A DNA stretch of 64,000 nt from assembly GCA_045636545.1 (NCBI GenBank), contig JAZTXR010000055.1:10840-74839 (forward strand), read 5' to 3'. Positions 7,520 through 17,076 of this stretch are shown one piece after another. Position 1 is the stretch's first letter. Each line of letters starts with the position of its first letter. The notes beneath the pieces were generated by a model that saw only the letters and a program-made list of their open reading frames with translations, did no database searches and was not told the DNA's origin. Origin of the DNA: HGM04593 sp045636545 (GTDB lineage Bacteria > Bacteroidota > Bacteroidia > Bacteroidales > Bacteroidaceae). The position numbers and the translations under genes are program-made.

Positions 7520-9694
7520 ATGGCAAAGAAGTGTAATTTGACGGAAGTTCTCAAGGAGAACTTTGGTTTTGACAAGTTCAAGGGTGACCAGGAAGCTGTC
7601 ATCAGGAACTTGCTTGCAGGCAATGATGCCTTTGTTCTGATGCCTACCGGTGGCGGCAAATCGCTCTGTTACCAGTTGCCCTCGCTTGTGATGGAGGGGA
7701 CTGCGATTGTGATATCTCCGCTTATTGCTCTGATGAAGAATCAGGTCGATGCGATAAGAAACCTCAACGAGGATGATGGGGTGGCGCATTTCTTGAATTC
7801 ATCACTCACAAAACAGGCGATTGAAGAGGTAAAGGAGGATGTGCTCTCCGGTAAGACAAAACTGCTGTATGTGGCTCCCGAATCTTTGACAAAAGAGGAG
7901 AACGTGGAGTTTCTTAAAAGCGTGAAGATTTCCTTCTACGCTATCGACGAGGCGCATTGCATTTCGGAGTGGGGGCATGATTTCCGTCCCGAATACCGCC
8001 GCATACGCCCCATAATGAACGAAATAGGCCGTGCGCCAATCATTGCATTGACGGCTACGGCCACAACCAAGGTGCGCGATGACATAAAGAAAAACCTGGG
8101 TATACAGGATGCACCCGATTTCAAGTCATCGTTCAACCGTCCCAACCTCTACTACGAGGTGCGCTCAAAGACCAAGGACGTTGACAAGGATATCATAAAG
8201 TTCATAAAGGCAAATCCCGGCAAGTCGGGAATAATATATTGTCTTAGCCGCAAGAAGGTCGAAGAACTGGCCGAGATATTGCAGACAAACGAAATATCGG
8301 CCAAAGCCTATCACGCCGGTATGGATTCGGTCATGAGGTCGCAGACCCAGGACGATTTCATAATGGAAAAGATTGATGTCATTGTGGCAACCATAGCTTT
8401 CGGAATGGGAATAGACAAGCCCGATGTGCGGTATGTGATACATTATGATATTCCCAAGAGTCTTGAGGGCTATTATCAGGAGACGGGTCGTGCCGGCCGC
8501 GATGGTGGCGAAGGACAGTGTATAACATTCTATAATAATAAGGATTTACAGAAACTGGAGAAATTCCTCGAAGGCAAACCGCTTGCCGAGCAGTACATAG
8601 GCCGCCAGCTGTTGCAGGAGACAACCGCCTATGCCGAGTCCTCGGTTTGTCGAAGGAAATTATTGTTACATTATTTTGGTGAGAGTTACGACGTGGAAAA
8701 TTGTGGAAATTGTGATAACTGCCTCAATCCTAAAAAACAGGTGGAAGCAAAAGAGTTGCTCGAGACTGTCATTGAGGCCGTGTTGGCTTTGAAGGAGAAT
8801 TTTAAGGCCGATTATGTAATAGATGTTCTTTTGGGTAAGGAGACTGCCGATATAATCTCGCATAATCACGATGAACTAGAGTGTTTCGGCTGTGGTGATG
8901 ACGAGGACGCAAAGCGTTGGAATGCCGTCATTCGCCAGGCGCTGATTGCCGGCTATCTTGACAAGGATGTAGAGAACTACGGTCTGCTTAAAGTGACCAG
9001 ACAGGGTCACTCGTTCCTCAAGAAACCCGTCTCGTTCAAAATTGTCGAAGACAGGGATTTTGAGGAGGAGGAGACTATTGTGCAGGCTTCTACCTCGTTT
9101 GCAGTTGACCCAGAACTTTTTGCAATGCTCAAGAACCTGCGCAAGAAACTGTCGAAACAGCTGGAGCTGCCGCCGTATGTGATATTCCAGGACCCGTCGC
9201 TCGAGGCCATGGCGACAACTTACCCCATAACCATCGATGAGCTGAAGAACATCCCGGGTGTGGGTGAGGGAAAGGCAAAACGCTATGGCGAGGAGTTCTG
9301 CGCTCTCATCAAGCGACACTGCGAGGAGAACGAGATTGACCGCCCCGAGGATATACGCATACGCACCGTGGCGAACAAGTCCAAGCTCAAGGTTGCCATA
9401 ATAAGTGCCATAGACCGCAAGGTGGCGCTTGATGACCTTGCCATAAGCAAGGGCGTGGAGTTCGATGAACTGCTCGACGATGTGGAGTCAATCGTATATT
9501 CGGGAACAAAATTGAACATAGACTATTTCCTTGAGGAGATTCTCGACGAAGAGAACCTCAACGAGATTTATGACTACTTCAAGAACTCCGATACCGATTC
9601 CATTGATGCGGCCATTGAGGAACTTGGCGGTGAGTATACCGAGGAGGAGATACGTCTTGTGCGTGTGAAATTCATATCCGAGGTCGGAAACTGA
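7520..9694 (+). CDS. recQ: RecQ-family ATP-dependent DNA helicase
   Basis: 724 residues. Helicase lobe 1 has motif I PTGGGKS (Lys47) and the DEAH box IDEAHCISEWGHDFR, which is the RecQ aromatic loop. Lobe 2 ends with QETGRAGRDG. A zinc-binding domain follows (CRRKLLLHYF then CGNCDNC), then a winged-helix region, an HRDC domain around PPYVIFQDPSLEAMA, and an extra C-terminal helix-rich tail of about 120 residues with repeated acidic segments. It unwinds recombination and replication intermediates in the 3'-to-5' direction. The tail makes it longer than E. coli RecQ (about 610) and is common in Bacteroidetes. It has its own promoter. Confidence 0.93.
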   Translation: MAKKCNLTEVLKENFGFDKFKGDQEAVIRNLLAGNDAFVLMPTGGGKSLCYQLPSLVMEGTAIVISPLIALMKNQVDAIRNLNEDDGVAHFLNSSLTKQAIEEVKEDVLSGKTKLLYVAPESLTKEENVEFLKSVKISFYAIDEAHCISEWGHDFRPEYRRIRPIMNEIGRAPIIALTATATTKVRDDIKKNLGIQDAPDFKSSFNRPNLYYEVRSKTKDVDKDIIKFIKANPGKSGIIYCLSRKKVEELAEILQTNEISAKAYHAGMDSVMRSQTQDDFIMEKIDVIVATIAFGMGIDKPDVRYVIHYDIPKSLEGYYQETGRAGRDGGEGQCITFYNNKDLQKLEKFLEGKPLAEQYIGRQLLQETTAYAESSVCRRKLLLHYFGESYDVENCGNCDNCLNPKKQVEAKELLETVIEAVLALKENFKADYVIDVLLGKETADIISHNHDELECFGCGDDEDAKRWNAVIRQALIAGYLDKDVENYGLLKVTRQGHSFLKKPVSFKIVEDRDFEEEETIVQASTSFAVDPELFAMLKNLRKKLSKQLELPPYVIFQDPSLEAMATTYPITIDELKNIPGVGEGKAKRYGEEFCALIKRHCEENEIDRPEDIRIRTVANKSKLKVAIISAIDRKVALDDLAISKGVEFDELLDDVESIVYSGTKLNIDYFLEEILDEENLNEIYDYFKNSDTDSIDAAIEELGGEYTEEEIRLVRVKFISEVGN

Positions 9695-9723
9695 TTTTAG
9701 AAAAAAGAAAAATATATAGCTAT

Positions 9724-11205
9724 ATGAATGATTTTATAAAGGAAAAAATTGTGATGGACGGCTTGACCTATGACGATGTATTGCTCATTCCTGCATACTC
9801 CGAGGTGTTGCCGAAGGCGGTTTCTCTGAAAACCAAGTTCTCAAGAAATATCGAGTTGAACGTTCCGTTCGTGACTGCTGCAATGGACACTGTTACCGAG
9901 GCCAAGATGGCTATTGCCATTGCGCGTGAGGGTGGTATCGGTGTCATCCACAAGAATATGTCAATCGAGGACCAGGCTCATCAGGTTGCCATTGTGAAAC
10001 GTGCCGAGAACGGTATGATATATGACCCTGTTACAATCCAGGCCGATTCCACTGTGAAGGATGCGCTTGACATCATGGCCGAGTACCACATCGGTGGTAT
10101 TCCCGTGGTTGACGACTGTAAGAGGCTCGTGGGTATTGTCACAAACCGCGATCTCCGTTTCGAGACCAATATGGCTCGCCCCATCCGCGAGATAATGACT
10201 CCTGCCGACAAGGTCGTATATACAAACCAGAAGACAGATATGGAGGCCGCAGCAACCATCCTGCGCGAGAACAGAATCGAGAAGTTGCCTGTTGTCGACA
10301 ACGACGGCAAGCTTGTCGGCCTTATCACATACAAGGATATAACAAAGGCCAAGGATAAACCGATGGCCTGCAAGGATAGCAAGGGACGTCTGCGTGTAGC
10401 GGCCGGTGTCGGCGTTACTGGCGATGCTATGGAGCGCATCAAGGCGCTTGTGGATGCCGGTGTCGATGCTGTTGTCATTGACACAGCCCACGGTCATTCT
10501 GCCGGCGTTGTGCAGAAACTTAAAGAGGCAAAGGCACTCTTCCCACAGATTGACATTGTTGTGGGTAACGTGGCGACAGGCGAGGCTGCCAAGATGCTGG
10601 CCGAGGCCGGTGCCGATGCAGTGAAGGTTGGTATTGGTCCCGGTTCAATCTGTACCACACGTGTGGTGGCGGGTGTGGGTGTGCCACAGCTCTCGGCTGT
10701 GTACGATGTTGCCAAGGCGCTTGAGGGTACAGGTGTGCCTTTGATTGCCGATGGTGGTCTGCGCTACTCGGGCGATGTTGTAAAGGCTTTGGCTGCCGGT
10801 GGCTATTGTGTAATGATTGGTTCACTTGTTGCCGGTACAGAGGAATCTCCCGGTGATACAATCATCTTCAATGGCCGTAAGTTCAAGGCATACCGTGGTA
10901 TGGGTTCTCTTGAGGCAATGGAGAACGGTTCAAAGGACCGTTACTTCCAGGCGGACACTGCCGACAAGAAGAAACTTGTGCCCGAAGGTATTGCTGCGCG
11001 TGTACCATACAAGGGAACACTCTTCGAGGTTATCTATCAGCTTGTGGGCGGTTTGCGCTCAGGTATGGGATATTGCGGCGCAAAGGATATCGAGGCCTTG
11101 CACAATGCAAAGTTCGTGCGCATAACAAATGCGGGTGTGCTCGAGAGCCATCCACACGATGTCTCAATTACCAGCGAGGCACCTAACTACAGTCGTCCAG
11201 AATAA
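9724..11205 (+). CDS. guaB: Inosine-5'-monophosphate dehydrogenase
   Basis: 493 residues, the full length of bacterial IMPDH. A TIM-barrel is interrupted by two CBS domains (about residues 95-210, with DIMAEYHIGGIPVVD and ILRENRIEKLPVVD). The catalytic loop is GPGSICTTRVV with Cys310 as nucleophile. The flap carries GMGSLEAM and the mobile RY motif region. The enzyme oxidises IMP to XMP with NAD, the committed step of guanine nucleotide synthesis. The next gene begins 13 bases after its stop, so transcription probably continues into the folding-factor block. Confidence 0.96.
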   Translation: MNDFIKEKIVMDGLTYDDVLLIPAYSEVLPKAVSLKTKFSRNIELNVPFVTAAMDTVTEAKMAIAIAREGGIGVIHKNMSIEDQAHQVAIVKRAENGMIYDPVTIQADSTVKDALDIMAEYHIGGIPVVDDCKRLVGIVTNRDLRFETNMARPIREIMTPADKVVYTNQKTDMEAAATILRENRIEKLPVVDNDGKLVGLITYKDITKAKDKPMACKDSKGRLRVAAGVGVTGDAMERIKALVDAGVDAVVIDTAHGHSAGVVQKLKEAKALFPQIDIVVGNVATGEAAKMLAEAGADAVKVGIGPGSICTTRVVAGVGVPQLSAVYDVAKALEGTGVPLIADGGLRYSGDVVKALAAGGYCVMIGSLVAGTEESPGDTIIFNGRKFKAYRGMGSLEAMENGSKDRYFQADTADKKKLVPEGIAARVPYKGTLFEVIYQLVGGLRSGMGYCGAKDIEALHNAKFVRITNAGVLESHPHDVSITSEAPNYSRPE

Positions 11206-11217
11206 GAAGAAACTATA

Positions 11218-12633
11218 ATGGGAATAAGAAATATTGCAGCACTTTTTCTGCTGGCATCTACAACTGCATTGGCACAGGTTACAGACCCTGTGCTAATGCG
11301 CGTTAATGGGAAAGAGGTTACACGTTCCGAGTTCGAGTATGCCTTCAACAAGAACAACAATAATCTTGCAGGCGAGGGACAGAGCGTGGAGGAGTATCTG
11401 CCTATGTATGTCGACTTCAAATTGAAAGTGGCCGAGGCCGAGGCGTTGCAGCTCGATACATTGACCTCTTTCAAGGAGGAGTATGAACGTGACCGCAACC
11501 TCATGGCCGAAAGCTATCTTGTCGATAGCTGTTTCATAAATGATGAGGCCTACAAGGTCTATGCAAAGGATTCGGCGACCATTGGTCTTGATGGTTTCAT
11601 TGAGGTTGCACATATAGTCTTCCTTGCGAAGCAGACGGCTCCATCGGCCGATGTCGAGCTTGCAAAAGCAAGGATTGACTCGGCATACACAATGCTCAAT
11701 GAGGGCAAGACCTTTGAGGATGTTGCCAAGTATTTCAACATCCCTGCACAGGCTCTCCGTTCGTTCGAGATTGTGCGCGGTCAGGTGTATCCCGAATTCG
11801 AACAGGCTGCCTTTGCGCTTGCCGATGGCAGTTATTCGGCTCCGTTCGAGTCGCCGGCCGGCTTCCATATCGTGAAGCGCATATCCTCTCGTCCGTTCGG
11901 CTCTTTCGAGGAGTACAAGCCGGCAATCATTAATATGCTTGAACAGCAGAACATCCGCGAAGCTGCCAGGATGAAACGTGGTCGTGACCTTGCTGCTGCT
12001 TTCGGCGGTGACATTACGCCGCAGGAGGCTCTTGCCCGTGAGGACAGCCTGCTCGAGAGCAAGTATCCTGAATTCGGTAACCTTATGCGCGAATATTACG
12101 AGGGTCTTCTGTTCTTTGAGGTATCTACCCGCGAGGTGTGGGACAAGGTGGCTGCCGATGAGGAGGGGCTTGCAAAGCATTTCAAGAAGAACAGGAAAAA
12201 ATACAGGTTCGACACTCCACGTTTCCGTGGGGCTGTGGTTCAGGCCAACAGTCAGGAGAATCTCGATGTGATAAAGGGCATTCTTGCCGGACAGGAATTT
12301 GATAACTACAAATCGGCAATAGAGGAAAAACTGCCGAAGGATTCTGTGCGCACTGTGCGTGTCGAGGTTGGTATTTTTGCAGTCGGTGACAATGCCTGGG
12401 TTGACAGCAAGGTGTTCGGCCAGGGCGAGGGCGGCAAGTTGCGTCGTGGTTTTGTTGTTGCAGAGACAGTCGGCGAGGTCATTGATGCTCCCCAGACGTA
12501 CAAGGATGTGAAAGGAGTGGTGACTGCCGATTACCAGAAATACCTTGAAGAGAAGTGGGTGAAGAGCCTGCGCAAGAAGTATAAGGTCAAGATTGACAAG
12601 GAAGTGCTAAAAACAGTTAACAATCACGATTAA
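11218..12633 (+). CDS. Periplasmic parvulin-type peptidylprolyl isomerase (PpiC/SurA-like)
   Basis: 471 residues with an N-terminal signal peptide (MGIRNIAALFLLASTTALAQ). A SurA-like chaperone N-domain (VNGKEVTRSEFEYAF) is followed by a parvulin domain, recognised by EVAHIVFLAK and, later, the FESPAGFHIVKR strand. The C-terminal third has no obvious domain and may be a second chaperone arm. It is the first of three consecutive folding factors. It probably assists outer-membrane protein folding in the periplasm. Catalytic activity is inferred from the family only. Confidence 0.85.
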   Translation: MGIRNIAALFLLASTTALAQVTDPVLMRVNGKEVTRSEFEYAFNKNNNNLAGEGQSVEEYLPMYVDFKLKVAEAEALQLDTLTSFKEEYERDRNLMAESYLVDSCFINDEAYKVYAKDSATIGLDGFIEVAHIVFLAKQTAPSADVELAKARIDSAYTMLNEGKTFEDVAKYFNIPAQALRSFEIVRGQVYPEFEQAAFALADGSYSAPFESPAGFHIVKRISSRPFGSFEEYKPAIINMLEQQNIREAARMKRGRDLAAAFGGDITPQEALAREDSLLESKYPEFGNLMREYYEGLLFFEVSTREVWDKVAADEEGLAKHFKKNRKKYRFDTPRFRGAVVQANSQENLDVIKGILAGQEFDNYKSAIEEKLPKDSVRTVRVEVGIFAVGDNAWVDSKVFGQGEGGKLRRGFVVAETVGEVIDAPQTYKDVKGVVTADYQKYLEEKWVKSLRKKYKVKIDKEVLKTVNNHD

Positions 12634-12647
12634 GCAAGATGTTTTTG

Positions 12648-12655
12648 TATCTTTG
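12648..12655 (+). promoter_or_regulatory. Possible promoter for the second folding factor
   Basis: TATCTTTG matches the -7 consensus in the 165-base gap between the first PpiC gene and the next start. No convincing -33 box is visible, and it would leave a leader of about 140 bases. Confidence 0.35.
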
Positions 12656-12798
12656 CGGCCGCAAACAGATACAGCATTTGTTGTGAAAGGTATGGACGCA
12701 ACTTCATGTTTCTCGCTTGTTTGTTAATGTTTTGGCCCATGGCCTGATTTCAGAAATATTGTAATGCTCCCTTGCGGAGTGCATATACGGATAGACTG

Positions 12799-13653
12799 AT
12801 GCACTGTAACGGATTATTGAAATATATGTGCCTGTTAACTCTCCCGGCGTTGCTTTTTGCATGCCGGGAAGAGGTGTCTTATGTAGAGAGGAGTGCTGTA
12901 GCCAATGTAGGAGACCATTTTCTATACAAGGATGAGGCCGATATCATATATGCACAGCAGGGACGGGGCACCGACAGTGTGGCTTTTATGCAGGACTACA
13001 TTGAGCGTTGGGCCATTGATGCGCTTTTCTATGAAAAGGCAAAGGAGAACGTTGTGGCAACGGATGAGATTGACAGGATGGTAGAGAACTATCGTGCCAG
13101 TCTTATACAGAACCTCTATCAGGACAGGCTCATTACCCAGCAACTGCTGCCAACCATTTCCGATGCCGAGGTGCGCGATTTTTACGATAAGGAACAGTCG
13201 TTGTTCGAGTTGTCCGAGCCATACGTGAAAGGCTTCTATGTGAAGCTGCCGCCCAAGGCCAAGACACGCGATGTGCGGAATTGCTTTCTGCGCAACGGAC
13301 AGGAAAACCTTGAGGAGTTGGAGAGACTGTGCACTGAAAACGGCTATGAGTATCAGTTCTTTATGGAAGAGTGGATGCCTTTTGCCGATTTGGCGCACAA
13401 GACACCGCTCACCGAACAGCAGCTTATGGAGCGCCTGCTCAGGAAGAGTGTCATTGAATTTACTGAGGAGAGATGTACATATTTCATCTGTGCCGATTCG
13501 ATATTGAAAAGAAACGATGCCAAGCCCATAGAGATGGTGTCCGATGAGATAAAGGAACTGCTGCTCAATTCAAAGAAGGCAAAGTTCATAAAGCAGGTAA
13601 AGCGCTCTCTCTATGAAGAGGCGTTGAAGAGTGGTAGGGTTATTTTGTATTAA
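12799..13653 (+). CDS. Lipoprotein related to periplasmic peptidylprolyl isomerases
   Basis: About 285 residues from the chosen ATG. The frame also opens at a TTG at 12772, but ATG 12799 gives a normal lipoprotein signal (lipobox LLFAC). An ATG at 12826 is also possible. The protein is helical and rich in E and K, in the style of the SurA chaperone domain (ANVGDHFLYKDEADII, then a YDKEQSLFELSEPYVKGFYV segment where a parvulin-like linker begins). I see no complete parvulin catalytic domain, so it may be a chaperone without isomerase activity. It sits between two PPIase genes in one direction, which supports a shared role. Confidence 0.7.
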   Translation: MHCNGLLKYMCLLTLPALLFACREEVSYVERSAVANVGDHFLYKDEADIIYAQQGRGTDSVAFMQDYIERWAIDALFYEKAKENVVATDEIDRMVENYRASLIQNLYQDRLITQQLLPTISDAEVRDFYDKEQSLFELSEPYVKGFYVKLPPKAKTRDVRNCFLRNGQENLEELERLCTENGYEYQFFMEEWMPFADLAHKTPLTEQQLMERLLRKSVIEFTEERCTYFICADSILKRNDAKPIEMVSDEIKELLLNSKKAKFIKQVKRSLYEEALKSGRVILY

Positions 13654-13668
13654 TGTAAAATATAGGAA

Positions 13669-15042
13669 ATGAACATAAAATCAAGTTTTGTGAAAAATCT
13701 GCTGTGCATGATGTCTGTGGTATTCCCATTGCATGGTGCCGTTGCCCAGGATAATGTCATAGACCGCGTGGAGTGGGTTGTGGGTGACAAGTCGATTCTA
13801 CGCTCCGATATCGAGGAGGCAATCCGCTATTGGGTGACTTCGGGCAGAACATTCGAGGGTGACCCTTATTGTGTGGTCGGCGAGGACTTGGCTGTGCAGC
13901 AGCTCTTTCTCCATCAGGCTGCAATTGACAGCATTGAGGTTGATGAAAACAACATAATGCGTCAGGTGGAGATGCAGATGGAGTATGTCATACAGCAGAT
14001 TGGTTCAAAGGAAAAGGTCGAGGAATATTTCAACATGACATCATCGGCCATTCGTGAAATGTACCGCGAACAATTGTATAACAAGGAGATGGCCGACAGG
14101 ATGAAAATGAAGATTGTCGGTGACTTGAAGGTCTCTCCGGCGCTCGTAAGACGTTATATGGAGTCCTTGCCAAAGGACAGCATCCCTTTCATCCAGCAGC
14201 AGGTTGAGGTGCAGATAATAACAATGCAGCCCAAGATTGACCCCGAGGAGATTGAACGCGTTAAAGGAGAACTGCGTGAATATACGGAGCGAGTTATGAG
14301 TGGTGAGACCAGTTTTTCTACCCTGGCGCTGATGTATTCCGAGGATCCCGTTTCTGCACGTCGTGGTGGCGAATTGGGCTTTACCGGTCGTGGACAGTGG
14401 CAACCGGAATTTTCGGCAGTGGCATTCAATCTCACCGACCCGGGCAAAGTATCAAAGATTGTAGAGACTGAGTACGGTTTCCATATCATACAGCTTATTG
14501 AAAAACGAGGTGACAAGGTGAATGTGCGACACATTCTGAGGAAACCCGTCCATTCAAGTGAAAACCTGAAAGCCATGCTCCTTCGCCTTGATTCCCTCTC
14601 GACAGGCATCAAGGAGGGCGAGTTGGCTTTTGATGATGCAGTGGGCCTCTATTCCGATGATAAGGATACCCGCAACAACTTCGGTATAATGTACAACAAG
14701 ATGAGTGCATCTTCCCATTTTGGAATGGATGAGTTGCCTGTGGATATTGCCCGTGTTGTCGAGACATTGGCTGTGGGAGAGGTTTCGCAACCATTCGTGT
14801 GGATGCTCGATAACGGCAAGACTGTGTGCGCAATTGCGAAGGTGAAGTCAAGGGCCGAGGCACACAGGGCAACCTTCAGTGAGGATTATGAGGTGTTGCG
14901 CAAGATGTATGAGGCCAAGTTGAGTGACGAACGCATAAAGGAGTGGGTAAAGAAAAAACAGCGTTCCACCTATGTCCGCATCAACAAGGAGAACCGCACT
15001 TGTGATTTCCTTTACCCCGATTGGAACTTCTTTGAAGAATGA
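13669..15042 (+). CDS. SurA-like periplasmic peptidylprolyl isomerase
   Basis: 457 residues with a signal peptide ending near VAQDN. The N-terminal chaperone domain begins VIDRVEWVVGDKSILRSDIE, the standard SurA opening. A canonical parvulin domain follows at about residues 180-290, with EDPVSARRGGELGFTGRGQW and the TEYGFHIIQL strand. A second, weaker parvulin-like domain begins at VNVRHILRK. It should chaperone outer-membrane proteins. The stop codon overlaps the start of the OstA-like gene (ATGA), so the two are translationally coupled. Confidence 0.88.
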   Translation: MNIKSSFVKNLLCMMSVVFPLHGAVAQDNVIDRVEWVVGDKSILRSDIEEAIRYWVTSGRTFEGDPYCVVGEDLAVQQLFLHQAAIDSIEVDENNIMRQVEMQMEYVIQQIGSKEKVEEYFNMTSSAIREMYREQLYNKEMADRMKMKIVGDLKVSPALVRRYMESLPKDSIPFIQQQVEVQIITMQPKIDPEEIERVKGELREYTERVMSGETSFSTLALMYSEDPVSARRGGELGFTGRGQWQPEFSAVAFNLTDPGKVSKIVETEYGFHIIQLIEKRGDKVNVRHILRKPVHSSENLKAMLLRLDSLSTGIKEGELAFDDAVGLYSDDKDTRNNFGIMYNKMSASSHFGMDELPVDIARVVETLAVGEVSQPFVWMLDNGKTVCAIAKVKSRAEAHRATFSEDYEVLRKMYEAKLSDERIKEWVKKKQRSTYVRINKENRTCDFLYPDWNFFEE

Positions 15043-16682
15043 TATCTGTTTTGCCGATGTTGAGGCTTCTGTTGCTCATACCCCTTTTGTTTGTGTCGTT
15101 GACTGTGTTCCCGCAGGGACTGCAACCAGACACTGTTCCGTCACGCCCTGTCAGGAAGAGCTATGTCCATCTGCTTCATACCGACATGACCCGTTTTGAT
15201 GAGGCTATTGACCCCGAGGCCTGGATACTTGTGGGAAATGTCAAATTCCGTCGCGACAGTATGTATATGTATTGTGACAGTGCCCACTACTACCAGAAGA
15301 AGAACTCATTCCTTGCGTTCGGTAACGTGAGGATGGAGCAGGGCGACACGCTATTTCTTTATGGTGATTACCTGGATTTTAACGGTGTTACAAACATAGC
15401 CAGGGTCAGGAATAATGTAAGGCTCATAGACAAGGAGGTCGTTCTTGAAACTGACAGTCTTGACTATGACCGCAACAGGAATCTCGGCTACTTTTTTGAA
15501 TATGGCAATCTTTATGACGGGACAGGCTCGTTGAGCTCCTATTACGGCGATTACAATGTGGATACCAATACGGCGCTTTTCGTCGATGATGTCATACTGG
15601 AGAATGACAAGTCCCAAGTCCTGTCCGATACTCTGTATTATAACACTGAGAGCAAGTTGGCGACAATTGTAGGTCCTACCAATATATATACGGGTGATAC
15701 AGAGGTTTACTCTGATCGTGGAACATTCAATACAGCTACAAGGCACGCGAGTCTGATGGAGAGGCCTGTGCTGTTTAACGGCAACAGGGTCATGACTGCC
15801 GACTCTATATTCTACGATACTGCCCTTGGTTACAGCGAGGTCTTCGGGAACATTGTCTACACCGATACCATAGACTGCAATATGCTGACCGGTGAGTATG
15901 CATTTCTTGACGAGGTGAAGGACTCTGTGTATGTGACAGGAAAGGCAATGGTTGTTGATTTTTCTCAGCGCGATTCTCTTTTTGTCCATTCCGATACAAT
16001 ATGGGCTGTTTCATACAATCTTGATACCGATTCGCTTTACCGCAAGGTAAAGGCCTACAACAAGGTGCGTGCCTGGGGAAAGAGTATGCAAGCTGTGTGC
16101 GACTCCCTTGTCTTTGATTCCAGAGATACCTGTATGACGATGTACAAGGACCCTATCCTGTGGAACGGTAACATTCAGTTGTTGGGCGAGGAGGTAAAGG
16201 TGTATATGAATGATTCTACCATAAAATGGGTGAATATCATCAACCAGTCGCTCTATGTTGAAAGACTTGATTCTGTTCTCTACAACCAGATAAAGGGCAA
16301 GGAAATGGAATTTTATTTCACAGATGGGCAATTGGATGAGATGCGTGTGATTGGTAGCGTAGAGGTTATTTTCTATCCGTTGGACAGTGACAGCACATAT
16401 ATTGGTATGAACACCACCACGTCGGGGCGTATAATGGCATACATGAAAGAACGTAAAGTGGAGCGTGTAGTCGTGCCCAAGGATTCGAAAGGTGTGTTTT
16501 ACCCGATGAGCCAGCGCCCCGAGGATAAACGCTTCCTTGATACTTTTGCGTGGTTCGACTATGTACGTCCGCTCTCAAAGGAGGATATCTTCAATTGGAG
16601 AGGCAAGGGCTCCGACAAGGAACTCAAGGTGATGAAAAAAGAGAAGATACCTTTGCCAACTCTTGACCGTTTTAAAAAGTGA
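15039..16682 (+). CDS. OstA-like (LptA/LptD N-domain-type) envelope protein
   Basis: 547 residues with a signal peptide (MLRLLLLIPLLFVSLTVFPQG). The body is a long series of short beta-strand repeats (xxxxGNVKFRRDSMYMYCDSAHYY, FLAFGNVRMEQGDTLFLYGD), the jelly-roll pattern of OstA/LptA domains. Several repeats follow one another, so it is probably an extended lipopolysaccharide-binding slide or bridge in the periplasm. It lacks the large C-terminal barrel of LptD. It is coupled to the upstream SurA-like gene, which fits a role in outer-membrane assembly. The exact function in Bacteroidales is not established. Confidence 0.78.
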   Translation: MISVLPMLRLLLLIPLLFVSLTVFPQGLQPDTVPSRPVRKSYVHLLHTDMTRFDEAIDPEAWILVGNVKFRRDSMYMYCDSAHYYQKKNSFLAFGNVRMEQGDTLFLYGDYLDFNGVTNIARVRNNVRLIDKEVVLETDSLDYDRNRNLGYFFEYGNLYDGTGSLSSYYGDYNVDTNTALFVDDVILENDKSQVLSDTLYYNTESKLATIVGPTNIYTGDTEVYSDRGTFNTATRHASLMERPVLFNGNRVMTADSIFYDTALGYSEVFGNIVYTDTIDCNMLTGEYAFLDEVKDSVYVTGKAMVVDFSQRDSLFVHSDTIWAVSYNLDTDSLYRKVKAYNKVRAWGKSMQAVCDSLVFDSRDTCMTMYKDPILWNGNIQLLGEEVKVYMNDSTIKWVNIINQSLYVERLDSVLYNQIKGKEMEFYFTDGQLDEMRVIGSVEVIFYPLDSDSTYIGMNTTTSGRIMAYMKERKVERVVVPKDSKGVFYPMSQRPEDKRFLDTFAWFDYVRPLSKEDIFNWRGKGSDKELKVMKKEKIPLPTLDRFKK

Positions 16683-16712
16683 GAAACAGGTACTTTTGAA
16701 AATGAAGAACAG

Positions 16713-16770
16713 CGAACCTATCAGCTTCTATAAGAAAATGTTTTTTTTGGAAATTTGAACAGCTTCTAAA
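16713..16770 (+). repeat. Partial copy of the MITE-like repeat (copy C)
   Basis: About 58 bases containing CTATCAGCTTCTATAAG and ending ACAGCTTCTAAA. They match the right end of the full element at 22149-22337 with few differences. No left end is present. The repeat stops seven bases before the ATG of the next gene. Confidence 0.7.
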
Positions 16771-16776
16771 TGACTT

Positions 16777-17076
16777 ATGGCCGGTTTTAAGATGCGTGAA
16801 CCCAGAAAGTTCAATCATAAATATATTTTTGTTGACGAGCGTAAGGAGAAACTTGACAAGATTGTACAGAATGCCAAGCGCGACCTCGGTATGCTCCCCC
16901 CTCAGGAACCTACTTACGAAGAACGTATCAGGGGGGCGTTTGTCGGTGATAATTCGCACCTCGACCGCATGCGCAGCAATCCTTCGCGCATTTCTTCGCG
17001 TTTTGCGGTTGCAGCCTTGATGGTGTGTCTTTTTGTATTGTATTATATTATGAAAACCGTTTTCGGCTACGTATGA
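16777..17076 (+). CDS. Small conserved-type inner-membrane protein upstream of mutL
   Basis: 99 residues. A charged N-terminal two thirds (KYIFVDERKEKLDKIVQ, then PPQEPTYEERIRGAF) is followed by one transmembrane helix near the C-terminus (FAVAALMVCLFVLYYIM). The long part should face the cytoplasm. I do not recognise a family with a known function. The last four bases overlap the mutL start (GTATGA), so the two proteins are translationally coupled. The partial repeat just upstream occupies its ribosome-binding region. Confidence 0.7.
   Translation: MAGFKMREPRKFNHKYIFVDERKEKLDKIVQNAKRDLGMLPPQEPTYEERIRGAFVGDNSHLDRMRSNPSRISSRFAVAALMVCLFVLYYIMKTVFGYV

Noticed and set aside
7347..7541. A 64-codon ORF between clpX and recQ
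   Set aside because: It overlaps the clpX end, the terminator and the recQ promoter and start. The composition is not protein-like.
12772..12798. TTG start for the second folding factor
   Set aside because: The ATG at 12799 gives a normal lipoprotein signal, whereas the TTG adds nine residues of no signal character.
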